DNA of 31,578 bases from an uncultured Bacilli bacterium (lineage in GTDB: Bacteria; Bacillota_I; Bacilli_A; RF39; UBA660). Below are positions 24,950 to 31,578 of the stretch, one piece after another; the stretch's first letter is position 1, and each line of letters begins with the position of its first letter. The position numbers and the translations under genes are program-made. The stretch lies in NCBI GenBank assembly GCA_934095825.1, contig CAKOKQ010000016.1, positions 1 through 31,578 on the forward strand, written 5' to 3'. Below the pieces are notes generated by a model. It searched no databases. It saw nothing but the letters and a program-made list of their open reading frames with translations, and was not told where the DNA came from.

Positions 24950-25999
24950 ATGAATTATGAGGATATAAGAATTAAATTTTATGATGCTTTAAAAAAGGCT
25001 AAAGAATCGGCTAAGCTTGGGTATTGTTTTTATTGTAATAAAGAAGTAACTGGTTTTTGCTTATCCCATACGGTACCTAAATTTGTTTTAAAAAACATTG
25101 CAAGAAAAGGAAAGATTTACAATACTTTTCATTATGGTATTTTTGAAGAAATGAAAGTAATTGATGGGGAAAGTGGAATAAAGAATACTGGAATATTTAA
25201 ATTAATATGTAGAGAGTGTGACAGTAAGGTTTTTCAAGATTATGAAAATATTGAAAATATAATATCAAAGCCAACAAATAAAATGATGGCAGAAATTGGT
25301 ATTAAAAATGTTTTAAATTTAATTTATGAGGAACGATATTGTAATAAATTTTATGAACAAATGGTTTCTATAGCTTCAGGTGATAGGCTTTTATTAGATA
25401 ATGCAAAAAAATATAAATATATTAAAGAAACGAATATAAGAGATTTAAAAATGTATTTAAAAAGGTTTAAAACAATTAAAGAAAATGATTTGAAAAGTGG
25501 TTCTAAATTAATTTTTTGGTATAAATGTAATTATATTGTTCCAATTGCTTTTCAAGGTGCTATTTGTTTATATGGAGATTTGAATGGAAGAATAATAAAT
25601 AATATTCTCGATAAAGATGCTTATATGCAATATATACATATATGTATATTTCCTTTGGAAAATGAAAGCGTAATAATGCTTTTTAGACATAAGGACGATA
25701 CGAAATATAAAAAGTTTGAAAATCAATTTAATAAATTATCATTGGCTGAACAATTAAGACTTATAAGTTTTATTGTTATTGAATATTCAGAGCACTTTTA
25801 TATTTCAAAAGGTGCTTCCGAAGAAGTCTTGAAAAGTAAGTCGATAAATGAATCCACTTTGCATAATACATCAATACTTAAGTCAAACAAAGGTCAAGCA
25901 GAATATTTATTCAATTCAAACCGTCATCAATTAAAAGATTTTATTAATTTTCCAAATTTGCTGAGTGAAGAGTATAAAATAGAAAAGGAAGATAAATAA
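24950..25999 (+). CDS. HNH-like zinc protein, putative nuclease
   Basis: The 349-residue protein has a zinc-nuclease-like N-terminal third: C26xxC29, SHTVPKF with His40, then C87xxC90 and FQDYE. That order (CxxC, S-H-x-x-P-K-F, CxxC, F-x-x-Y-E) occurs in HNH proteins of defence islands. The rest, residues about 100-349, is helical and unrecognised. GAGGAGG lies 6 bases before the ATG at 24950; a TTG 15 bases upstream lies at the edge of that site and is not a real start. It follows the SMEK-STAND gene by 115 bases and may work with it, though it could be separate. Confidence 0.78.
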   Translation: MNYEDIRIKFYDALKKAKESAKLGYCFYCNKEVTGFCLSHTVPKFVLKNIARKGKIYNTFHYGIFEEMKVIDGESGIKNTGIFKLICRECDSKVFQDYENIENIISKPTNKMMAEIGIKNVLNLIYEERYCNKFYEQMVSIASGDRLLLDNAKKYKYIKETNIRDLKMYLKRFKTIKENDLKSGSKLIFWYKCNYIVPIAFQGAICLYGDLNGRIINNILDKDAYMQYIHICIFPLENESVIMLFRHKDDTKYKKFENQFNKLSLAEQLRLISFIVIEYSEHFYISKGASEEVLKSKSINESTLHNTSILKSNKGQAEYLFNSNRHQLKDFINFPNLLSEEYKIEKEDK

Positions 26000-26100
26000 A
26001 AAAGCATTTAGTTTTATAGCGGTTCTTCCGAAAGTTTAAGTGTTTAATAAATTAGAAATATGATAAAAACATCCTGTTTTTAAAGAAATGATGATGAAAA

Positions 26101-26146
26101 TTAAAAAATAACACTTATGTCTTATATTGACTATGCGTTATTTTTT
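26101..26146. terminator. Bidirectional terminator, HNH gene and sugar transferase
   Basis: AATAAC and GTTATT arms, with further partial pairing inward, are flanked by A6 on the left and T6 on the right, between two convergent genes. Confidence 0.65.
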
Positions 26147-26813
26147 ATTCTGCTCCCTTATGGAATAGCACTACATATACAGTTTTAAATAATATCTTAA
26201 TATCCATCTTAAGACTAGCATGATTAGAATAATATTCCTCTAATTTTAATCTTTCTTCAAAAGTAGTATTACTTCTACCATTTACTTGCCAATAACCAGT
26301 AAGACCAGGTTTGGTTTTAACTATTGTATCAAAATATTGTCCCATATCTTCTTTTTCTCTTGGTAAATATGGTCTATTACCAATTAAAGACATATCACCT
26401 TTTAAGACATTTACTAACTGAGGTAACTCATCTAAAGAAGTTCTTCTAAGAATTTTACCCATTTTAGTAATTCTTGGATCGTTTTTAAATTTCCTATTTA
26501 ATTTATATTCTTTTCTAGCCTCTTTATCATTTTTTAATATTTCTTTTAATACTTCATCAGCATCAACTACCATACTTCTAAATTTATAAAATTTAAAAGT
26601 TTTACCATTCTTACCAATTCTATCTTGACTAAAGAAGATAGAAGCATAATCCTTATTTAAAATATAGGATATTTTAACGATAAGGGCTATAGGTAATAAG
26701 AATATGCATCCTATTAAAGAACAAAATATATCAAATAATCTTTTAATTATAAAATATAATGTCTTTCTAATAGATAAAGAATTAGTACTTTCTAATGTTG
26801 CTTCACCATTCAT
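26145..26813 (-). CDS. Polysaccharide-initiating sugar phosphotransferase
   Basis: The 222-residue protein belongs to the bacterial sugar transferase family, which puts the first sugar phosphate on undecaprenyl phosphate at the inner face of the membrane. It has one membrane helix at about 25-50 (RLFDIFCSLIGCIFLLPIA) and the family blocks SQDRIGKNGKTFKFYKFRSM, LRRTSLDELPQL, GDMSLIGNRPYLP and KPGLTGYWQVNGRSN. It is the short, WecP/WbaP C-domain-like form. GGGGAG lies 8 bases before the ATG at 26813; a TTG 15 bases further up overlaps that site. It is transcribed away from the glycosyltransferase at 30605, with the HEPN module between them. Confidence 0.93.
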   Translation of the reverse strand: MNGEATLESTNSLSIRKTLYFIIKRLFDIFCSLIGCIFLLPIALIVKISYILNKDYASIFFSQDRIGKNGKTFKFYKFRSMVVDADEVLKEILKNDKEARKEYKLNRKFKNDPRITKMGKILRRTSLDELPQLVNVLKGDMSLIGNRPYLPREKEDMGQYFDTIVKTKPGLTGYWQVNGRSNTTFEERLKLEEYYSNHASLKMDIKILFKTVYVVLFHKGAE

Positions 26814-27152
26814 AATAACACTCCCCAAACTACAATTAATTAACTTAAAGCAAAGTTATTGTATCATATAAATTAATATTGTGGTATAGGTTTTTTATGG
26901 AAAGTAGAATTTTTTTGACTTAAAGTTTAAGAAATAATATAATAACTTATGATAAAATTTATGACTTTGATTAAGTAATAACAAAAAAGTAGAAACGACA
27001 TGCAAATAAGAAAAATTTTAATAAGTACTTTTAATTCCAAATTAGTTATGTTACATGATGGTGAGTGCAAAATTCGATGAAAATTAAAGTCAGAACATAA
27101 AAAATCAAGAAAATCAAGTTGCAAATTTTTTGGGAGTAGAGAAGGTGAAAAA
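26814..27152. other. 339-bp gap: divergent start region and long leader
   Basis: I see no gene. The left part must hold the sugar transferase promoter (not clear). The right part holds a strong rightward promoter at 26915-26943 and a leader of about 200 bases before the HEPN-like gene. Two very short start-stop frames occur in the leader, the last at 27056-27085. Confidence 0.6.
26915..26943 (+). promoter_or_regulatory. Strong promoter of the HEPN-like operon
   Basis: TTGACT (26915-26920), exactly 17 bases, and TATAAT (26938-26943). Transcription would start near 26950, about 200 bases before the first ATG. Confidence 0.75.
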
Positions 27153-29090
27153 ATGGAAAGAATTAAGTATTACTCAAGTAACGATTTTTCTTTTTCTGAG
27201 GAATTTAATAGAGCTCTTAGTCTAATTAAAAATATAAAAGAAAAAGAATGTAATATTAATGATATTTTGGAATTTTATAACATATTAAAATTTTTAAATA
27301 ACGATATTGTAAAATCACACGGTAATGAAATTGATGAAAATTGGCAAGATTCTAAAAAGATAATGCAGCAATTGATCAATAAATTTTGCTTGAAAATAAA
27401 TAAAGATAATATAATGACTATTTTGGATGAAGTTGAATTAAATTATATAGATGATTTTTTTGAAGTGTTTAGCAAATATAAAATATATACTAGAATCGAT
27501 GATGATGCATTTACTAAAATTATAAATCGAAGAGCAACAGATATTAATAGTATCCTTGAAGTTAAGGATTTAGTAAAATGCTATGATCAAGTAATAAGAA
27601 AAACTTTGATTGAAAAAAAGAATAGCGCTGAATTATTACTAAGTGAATATGAAGTAAGAAATAATGCAAATTATAAACATAAATTTTTTCCAAAAAGCCT
27701 AACAAATGAAGATAAAGAACAAATAATAATAAATTATATTAACGAAGAAAAAAGTAACTTAAACTACTTAAGAATTGTAGCGGATATTAAATCAACATCA
27801 GAATTAAGTGTATCTGATAGTACTAAATTATTAGCAAAACATAAAGCATCTGCAATAGAAGATGAAATTTTTGGACGAGATTCTGGTTTAAAAATGACAA
27901 CAACAGTACGATTTGTTGAAAAATTAGGCCAGCCAGTTAAATATAAATGTAATGGATGTAATTGGGATTTTGCTTATGATTTGAGTTGGATTAAGGAAAA
28001 TATAAATGATTACAGTACTTTATTGAATAATTTTATATATCTTTTTCAGTATGTTGATAATCAGATGCGTTGGACAATGGTAAATAAAAGAAAAGATATG
28101 TCAATCTTTGAAAGTGAATTATTTATGCATTCAAAACATGATTATTTATTAAGCGCTGCATTTGGTAAACTAGATAGTCTTTCTGATTTACAAATGGCTT
28201 TGTATTACACACAATTACAAAAGTTAGAAGTAAGATTGGAAGATGTCATTTCGTGGTTTTTCGCGACATATTTACAAGAAGAATTTAAAATCAATAACTT
28301 TTATATTAATATGCCATCATCATCTTCAAATTATTTAGAAAAATGTAGAACAATATTACCAGAAATCGATTATTGTTTAAAACAATTTAACTGTTATGTA
28401 AATAAAGGCTTTATTGATCAGGAGCTACTTCAAATATCATCAAATCATACTTTCTTTAAAGACATAAAAAGTTTACTGCCAAACAAGTATGTTTATTCAT
28501 CAGGAAAAAAATGTGATGAATTATTATTTTATTTTTTTTCTGATCAATCAATGTTAAAACATTCTAAAAAATGTCATAAAAGTTATAGTAGCTTTTATGA
28601 CCTAATTATGCATGAAAATCTTAAAAAGCAAGATTTTTATAGAATTGACCAAAAAACATTAGAATGTTTATTGGAAGAAAAGTATTTGACTTTGGATGAA
28701 AACGAATTTATTCGTTTTAGAAATATTACACAAATAAAAATATCAAGAGATTTAAATAATAACGAAGTAGTATGTTATTGGAAATTAAGTAAAATACAAA
28801 GAAATGAAGTTAATAATTTAGTAGAAAATGGTATACTTGAATTTGAAGAATCGCTATTTTCTAGAATAGAATGTAGTTATTTAAATTATTGTTTAAATAA
28901 ATCAGAATTCAATAATTCACTAGATTTAAGGAATATGTATAGTCATGGAACACAACCGAGTGGCGATGAAAAAATTCATTACGCTAATTATATAAAATTT
29001 TTAAAAATATTTATCTTAATAATTATAAAAATAAATGACGAATTGTGTACTAAGGAAGATAAAATTAATATAAAAAAAGATTGCAATTAA
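27153..29090 (+). CDS. Large protein with HEPN-like C-terminal motif, probable defence protein
   Basis: I do not recognise the whole 645-residue protein. It is soluble, Lys/Glu/Asn-rich and mainly helical. There is a CNGC knuckle (about residue 268) and several His and Cys near residue 470-480. Near the C-terminus, LDLRNMYSHGTQ holds R593 and H598, an R-x4-H motif typical of HEPN ribonuclease domains, followed by a long helix (KFLKIFILIIIKINDEL). HEPN proteins in defence systems often cut tRNA or other RNA upon infection. AAGGTG lies just before the ATG. It is the first gene of an apparent three-gene operon, and the second encodes another HEPN-class (DUF4145) protein, which supports a common RNA- or phage-related role. 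Confidence 0.8.
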   Translation: MERIKYYSSNDFSFSEEFNRALSLIKNIKEKECNINDILEFYNILKFLNNDIVKSHGNEIDENWQDSKKIMQQLINKFCLKINKDNIMTILDEVELNYIDDFFEVFSKYKIYTRIDDDAFTKIINRRATDINSILEVKDLVKCYDQVIRKTLIEKKNSAELLLSEYEVRNNANYKHKFFPKSLTNEDKEQIIINYINEEKSNLNYLRIVADIKSTSELSVSDSTKLLAKHKASAIEDEIFGRDSGLKMTTTVRFVEKLGQPVKYKCNGCNWDFAYDLSWIKENINDYSTLLNNFIYLFQYVDNQMRWTMVNKRKDMSIFESELFMHSKHDYLLSAAFGKLDSLSDLQMALYYTQLQKLEVRLEDVISWFFATYLQEEFKINNFYINMPSSSSNYLEKCRTILPEIDYCLKQFNCYVNKGFIDQELLQISSNHTFFKDIKSLLPNKYVYSSGKKCDELLFYFFSDQSMLKHSKKCHKSYSSFYDLIMHENLKKQDFYRIDQKTLECLLEEKYLTLDENEFIRFRNITQIKISRDLNNNEVVCYWKLSKIQRNEVNNLVENGILEFEESLFSRIECSYLNYCLNKSEFNNSLDLRNMYSHGTQPSGDEKIHYANYIKFLKIFILIIIKINDELCTKEDKINIKKDCN

Positions 29091-29127
29091 TTAAGAATAT
29101 TGTATTATTTTATTGGAGGTTATAAAA

Positions 29128-29736
29128 ATGGATAGAGATAATGCATTGTGGGCTGATTTAAGCGAATTAAAAAGTAAAAGTTACAAATGTGGATATTGTG
29201 GAAGTGACATAGCTTCCAATGAAGGTTATTATATAGAGCGATTTGGAGAAGATGCAGAACTTGGATATATTTATATTTGTCATAAATGTAATAAACCAAC
29301 ATACTTTGAATTTGAAGAGCAAACACCTGGCAATTCTTTTGGCAGGCCATTTGAAAAAGCAATATTTAAAGATGAAAGCGTTTATGATTTATATGAAGAG
29401 GCTAGGAGATGTATGTCAATAAACGCCTATACATCAGTCGGGATGTGCTGTCGAAAATTACTTATGCATATAGCGGTAGATTGTGGTGCTAAAGAAGGTC
29501 TTAAATTCATTGATTATGTTGATTACTTAGATAAAAACAGTTATATTCCAATTAATTGTAAAGTATGGATTGATGCTATTAGAAATAAAGGAAATGATGC
29601 TAATCACAAAATTATAATACTTAATAGAAGGGAAGCAGAACAACTAATTAGTTTTATTGGTATGATTATTAATGTCATATATGAAATGCCATACCAATCA
29701 AAACTATATAGTGACAGTATAAATGAAAATGACTAA
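29128..29736 (+). CDS. Zinc-ribbon plus DUF4145 (HEPN-class) protein
   Basis: The 202-residue protein has a zinc ribbon formed by C21xxC24 and C51xxC54, then a DUF4145 domain from about residue 85: YEEARRCMSINAYTSVGMCCRKLL, VDYLDKN, and IRNKGNDANH, with R152 and H160. This is the usual IRxxGNxAxH signature; DUF4145 is a member of the HEPN group, many of which occur in restriction and abortive-infection loci. GGAGG lies 10 bases before ATG 29128; a TTG upstream overlaps that site. The following gene overlaps its end by 14 bases. Confidence 0.88.
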   Translation: MDRDNALWADLSELKSKSYKCGYCGSDIASNEGYYIERFGEDAELGYIYICHKCNKPTYFEFEEQTPGNSFGRPFEKAIFKDESVYDLYEEARRCMSINAYTSVGMCCRKLLMHIAVDCGAKEGLKFIDYVDYLDKNSYIPINCKVWIDAIRNKGNDANHKIIILNRREAEQLISFIGMIINVIYEMPYQSKLYSDSINEND

Positions 29737-30418
29737 TAATAAAAAATTAAAATATTATACTATTGTTAATAAAGAAAAAAATAGAGAAATTAATGAAAGA
29801 AATTATCTAAGCTGTCGGTTAGACATAAAGTGGAATGTTAATAATATTGTTGGCAGTAAGCAAAATAATGGCTATATTGTGCAAAGAGTAAAAATTCAAT
29901 CAAATATTTCTAAAGCATATATTACCCCTAAAATATACTTTGAAGCATGGAAAGTAGCAGACAAAAAAATAGCTTATAAAGATGACTATGATGATTCGTT
30001 TAATTTTAATGATCAACCTTTAGATCACGATGTTTTTTATGATTGTATTGGTAAAAAGGGATATATTAAATGGGAAGCAATTGTTTATTGGATCAATGAA
30101 AGTACTGAATTGAGTGCTACTATTGACCAATGGAAGGAAGGGGCAGCATTAGAAGCCGGATCTTTGCAATCCGCACATGAAAGTGATATTTCTGAAGAAA
30201 CATCGAATGATTTTAAGAATTATTTTAAATTTAAAAGAAAGTTTATTCATGAATTTGATTTGAAAGGTGATGAAGAAATAATATTTACTCTTAAAAAGTA
30301 TTTTTCTAAAATACCGTTAAATAAGGATAATTATGACTTAATTGAAAAAGCATTAAAACATGTAAAAAATAAGGAACATTTTAAAGAACAGATAACAAGC
30401 TTTCTTAATATTAGTTAA
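29723..30418 (+). CDS. Unknown protein of the HEPN operon
   Basis: The 231-residue protein is in no family I can name. Residues about 30-165 look like beta strands with aromatic Trp/Tyr (YIVQRVKIQSN, IYFEAWKV, YIKWEAIVYW), ending in an AALEAGSLQSAH segment. Residues 165-231 are helical and charged, ending ITSFLNIS. No membrane segment. It starts inside the DUF4145 gene (overlap 14 bases, a second ATG at 29729) and so is probably made by coupled translation. As the last gene of the operon it could be an effector or an inhibitor of the HEPN proteins. Confidence 0.75.
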   Translation: MKMTNNKKLKYYTIVNKEKNREINERNYLSCRLDIKWNVNNIVGSKQNNGYIVQRVKIQSNISKAYITPKIYFEAWKVADKKIAYKDDYDDSFNFNDQPLDHDVFYDCIGKKGYIKWEAIVYWINESTELSATIDQWKEGAALEAGSLQSAHESDISEETSNDFKNYFKFKRKFIHEFDLKGDEEIIFTLKKYFSKIPLNKDNYDLIEKALKHVKNKEHFKEQITSFLNIS

Positions 30419-30428
30419 ATAAATAATA

Positions 30429-30502
30429 AAAGCATTTCTTATGGAAACTATTTACTATATGTGGTAATATAGTAATAGTTATAAGAAATGTTTCTTTTTT
30501 TA
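30429..30502 (+). terminator. Long-stem terminator of the HEPN operon
   Basis: CATTTCTTAT pairs with ATAAGAAATG, then ACTATT and ACTATAT pair with ATATAGT and AATAGT, a long hairpin with few interruptions, followed by CTTTTTTT. Confidence 0.85.
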
Positions 30503-30522
30503 ACTAATTATTTATTTTTTCT

Positions 30523-30550
30523 TTGACTTTGAATAAATAGTTAGTATAAT
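30523..30550 (+). promoter_or_regulatory. Promoter of the glycosyltransferase gene
   Basis: TTGACT (30523-30528), 16 bases, TATAAT (30545-30550), about 55 bases before the ATG. Confidence 0.7.
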
Positions 30551-30604
30551 ATTAAAAGATTTATTTATTAATTTATATGTTATGTAGTAAAGGAAGTAGA
30601 TGTA

Positions 30605-31578
30605 ATGGAAACTAAAGAACCAATAAGGGTCGCCTCCGTCATAGGTCGCTATATTGGAGGAGGCGTTGAGGCTGTTACCATAAATTATTATAGAAATATT
30701 GATAAAAATAAAATTCAACTTGATTTTATATGTGATGAAGATTCAACTAATATTCCTTATGAAGAAATTGAAAAAATGGGTGGAAAAGTTATTATAATAC
30801 CTTCTTATAGTAAACCTTTTAAATATCATAAAGAATTAAAAATAGTATTAAAAGAAGGTAATTATAAAATAATTCATTCAAACATTAATACTTTATCGGT
30901 ATTTAGCTTATTTGCGGCTAAATGTGCTGGGGTTCCCGTAAGAATAGCGCATAGTCATAGTACAACTAATAAAAAAGAAAAAAAGAAAAACTTAATGAAA
31001 CAAGTATTAAGACCTTTTAGTAAAGTATTCGCCACTGATTATATGTGCTGTTCAGAACTTGCGGGAAGATGGTTATTTGGTAATAAAGAATATGATAAAG
31101 GTAATGTTTATTTACTAAATAATGCTATTGATTTAGATAAGTTTAAATATAATGAAGCTTTAAGAAAAAAGAAAAGAAAAGAACTGGGTATTAAAGATGA
31201 TACCTTAGTAATTGGACATATTGGTAGATTTGTTGCTCAAAAGAATCATGATTATTTAATAGATATATTTAATGAGATTCATAAGAAGAATAATAATTCT
31301 ATTTTATTACTTGCAGGACAAGGTCCTTTAATGGAAGATATTAAAAATAAAGTCAAAGAATTAAACCTAGATGATAGCGTTAAATTCTTAGGACAAAGAA
31401 ATGATGCTAATGAATTATATCAAGCCTTTGATGTATTCTTACTTCCTTCTTTATATGAAGGGTTACCAGTAGTAGGAGTAGAGGCTCAAGCATCAGGTTT
31501 ATTATGTTATTTATCTGATGATATGACTAAAGAAACTAAAGTATTAGATATAACTAAATTTATGTCATTAAATAATAC
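30605..31578 (+). CDS. GT4-family glycosyltransferase, 3' end cut by the window
   Basis: The frame stays open to the window end, giving 324 residues without a stop. It begins METKEPIRVASVIG, followed by a GGGVEAV turn. The two-domain GT4 layout is visible: donor-independent N half with IIHSNIN and RIAHSHS, then VIGHIGRFVAQKNHDYLI, LAGQGPL and the nucleotide-sugar block PSLYEGLPVVGVEAQASG. Enzymes of this kind extend capsule or exopolysaccharide chains at the cytosolic membrane face. AAAGGAAG lies about 9 bases before the ATG at 30605. With the sugar transferase at 26145 it indicates a polysaccharide locus continuing to the right. Confidence 0.9.
   Translation, partial: METKEPIRVASVIGRYIGGGVEAVTINYYRNIDKNKIQLDFICDEDSTNIPYEEIEKMGGKVIIIPSYSKPFKYHKELKIVLKEGNYKIIHSNINTLSVFSLFAAKCAGVPVRIAHSHSTTNKKEKKKNLMKQVLRPFSKVFATDYMCCSELAGRWLFGNKEYDKGNVYLLNNAIDLDKFKYNEALRKKKRKELGIKDDTLVIGHIGRFVAQKNHDYLIDIFNEIHKKNNNSILLLAGQGPLMEDIKNKVKELNLDDSVKFLGQRNDANELYQAFDVFLLPSLYEGLPVVGVEAQASGLLCYLSDDMTKETKVLDITKFMSLNN

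Noticed and set aside
26927..27124. 65-codon minus-strand frame in the gap before the HEPN operon
   Set aside because: It overlaps the TTGACT/TATAAT promoter region, has no good ribosome site and no family resemblance.
20166..30418. Prophage or integrative element
   Set aside because: No integrase, structural, packaging or transfer genes and no clear attachment repeats were seen in the window.
30512..30718. 68-codon minus-strand frame over the glycosyltransferase start
   Set aside because: It lies across a clear promoter, ribosome site and the N-terminus of a well-supported glycosyltransferase.

Overview
The window is strongly AT-rich, and most genes have good Shine-Dalgarno sites. TGA works as a real stop: the guanylate kinase, DUF3419 and 48-codon genes all end on it, and tryptophan is TGG, so the code is standard and not the Mycoplasma code. 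A MurE with the diaminopimelate-type DNPR motif, a class B-like sortase with an NPETG-tagged surface protein, an arylsulfotransferase and polysaccharide genes together suggest a wall-bearing, low-GC, probably gut-dwelling Bacillota, perhaps one of the uncultured AT-rich Bacilli/Erysipelotrichia-like groups. That placement is inference.

Layout. Positions 1-3250 hold tRNA-Gly(UCC) and a very large unrecognised cytosolic protein, both on the minus strand. Positions 3300-5940 hold a divergent sortase/substrate pair: a sortase with an unusual 270-residue cytosolic domain, and a small secreted protein with an NPETG sorting signal. Positions 5967-9060 carry a MacB-type ABC exporter followed one base later by a HAD phosphatase. 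Positions 9065-11748 form a cassette-like segment: a membrane-anchored extracellular DUF6273-type protein preceded by a gene-free region bounded by two 27-bp recombination-site-like palindromes, with a 38-bp near-direct repeat at the outer edges. Positions 11735-17640 are mostly housekeeping: a methyltransferase and guanylate kinase pair, a RelB/DinJ-like protein with a Cys/Asp-rich tail, murE, and an operon of DUF3419, a small protein and DUF1848. tRNA-Glu(CUC) and an arylsulfotransferase gene follow.

Positions 20060-30420 look like an accessory, defence-type island. It holds a DUF4143 ATPase preceded by three perfect 13-mers; a three-TM protein with an adjacent 48-residue protein; a SMEK-domain STAND NTPase; an HNH-like zinc protein; and, beyond a polysaccharide-initiating sugar transferase on the other strand, a three-gene operon (HEPN-like protein, zinc-ribbon DUF4145/HEPN protein, unknown protein) with its own strong promoter. 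A glycosyltransferase cut by the window end closes the region, so the island sits within or beside a polysaccharide locus.

Best candidates for something undescribed are the HEPN/DUF4145/unknown operon, the three-TM plus 48-residue pair next to the SMEK-STAND gene, the putative invertible segment upstream of the surface protein, and the RelB-like protein with a metallothionein-like tail. All protein assignments come from reading motifs; no database search was run.
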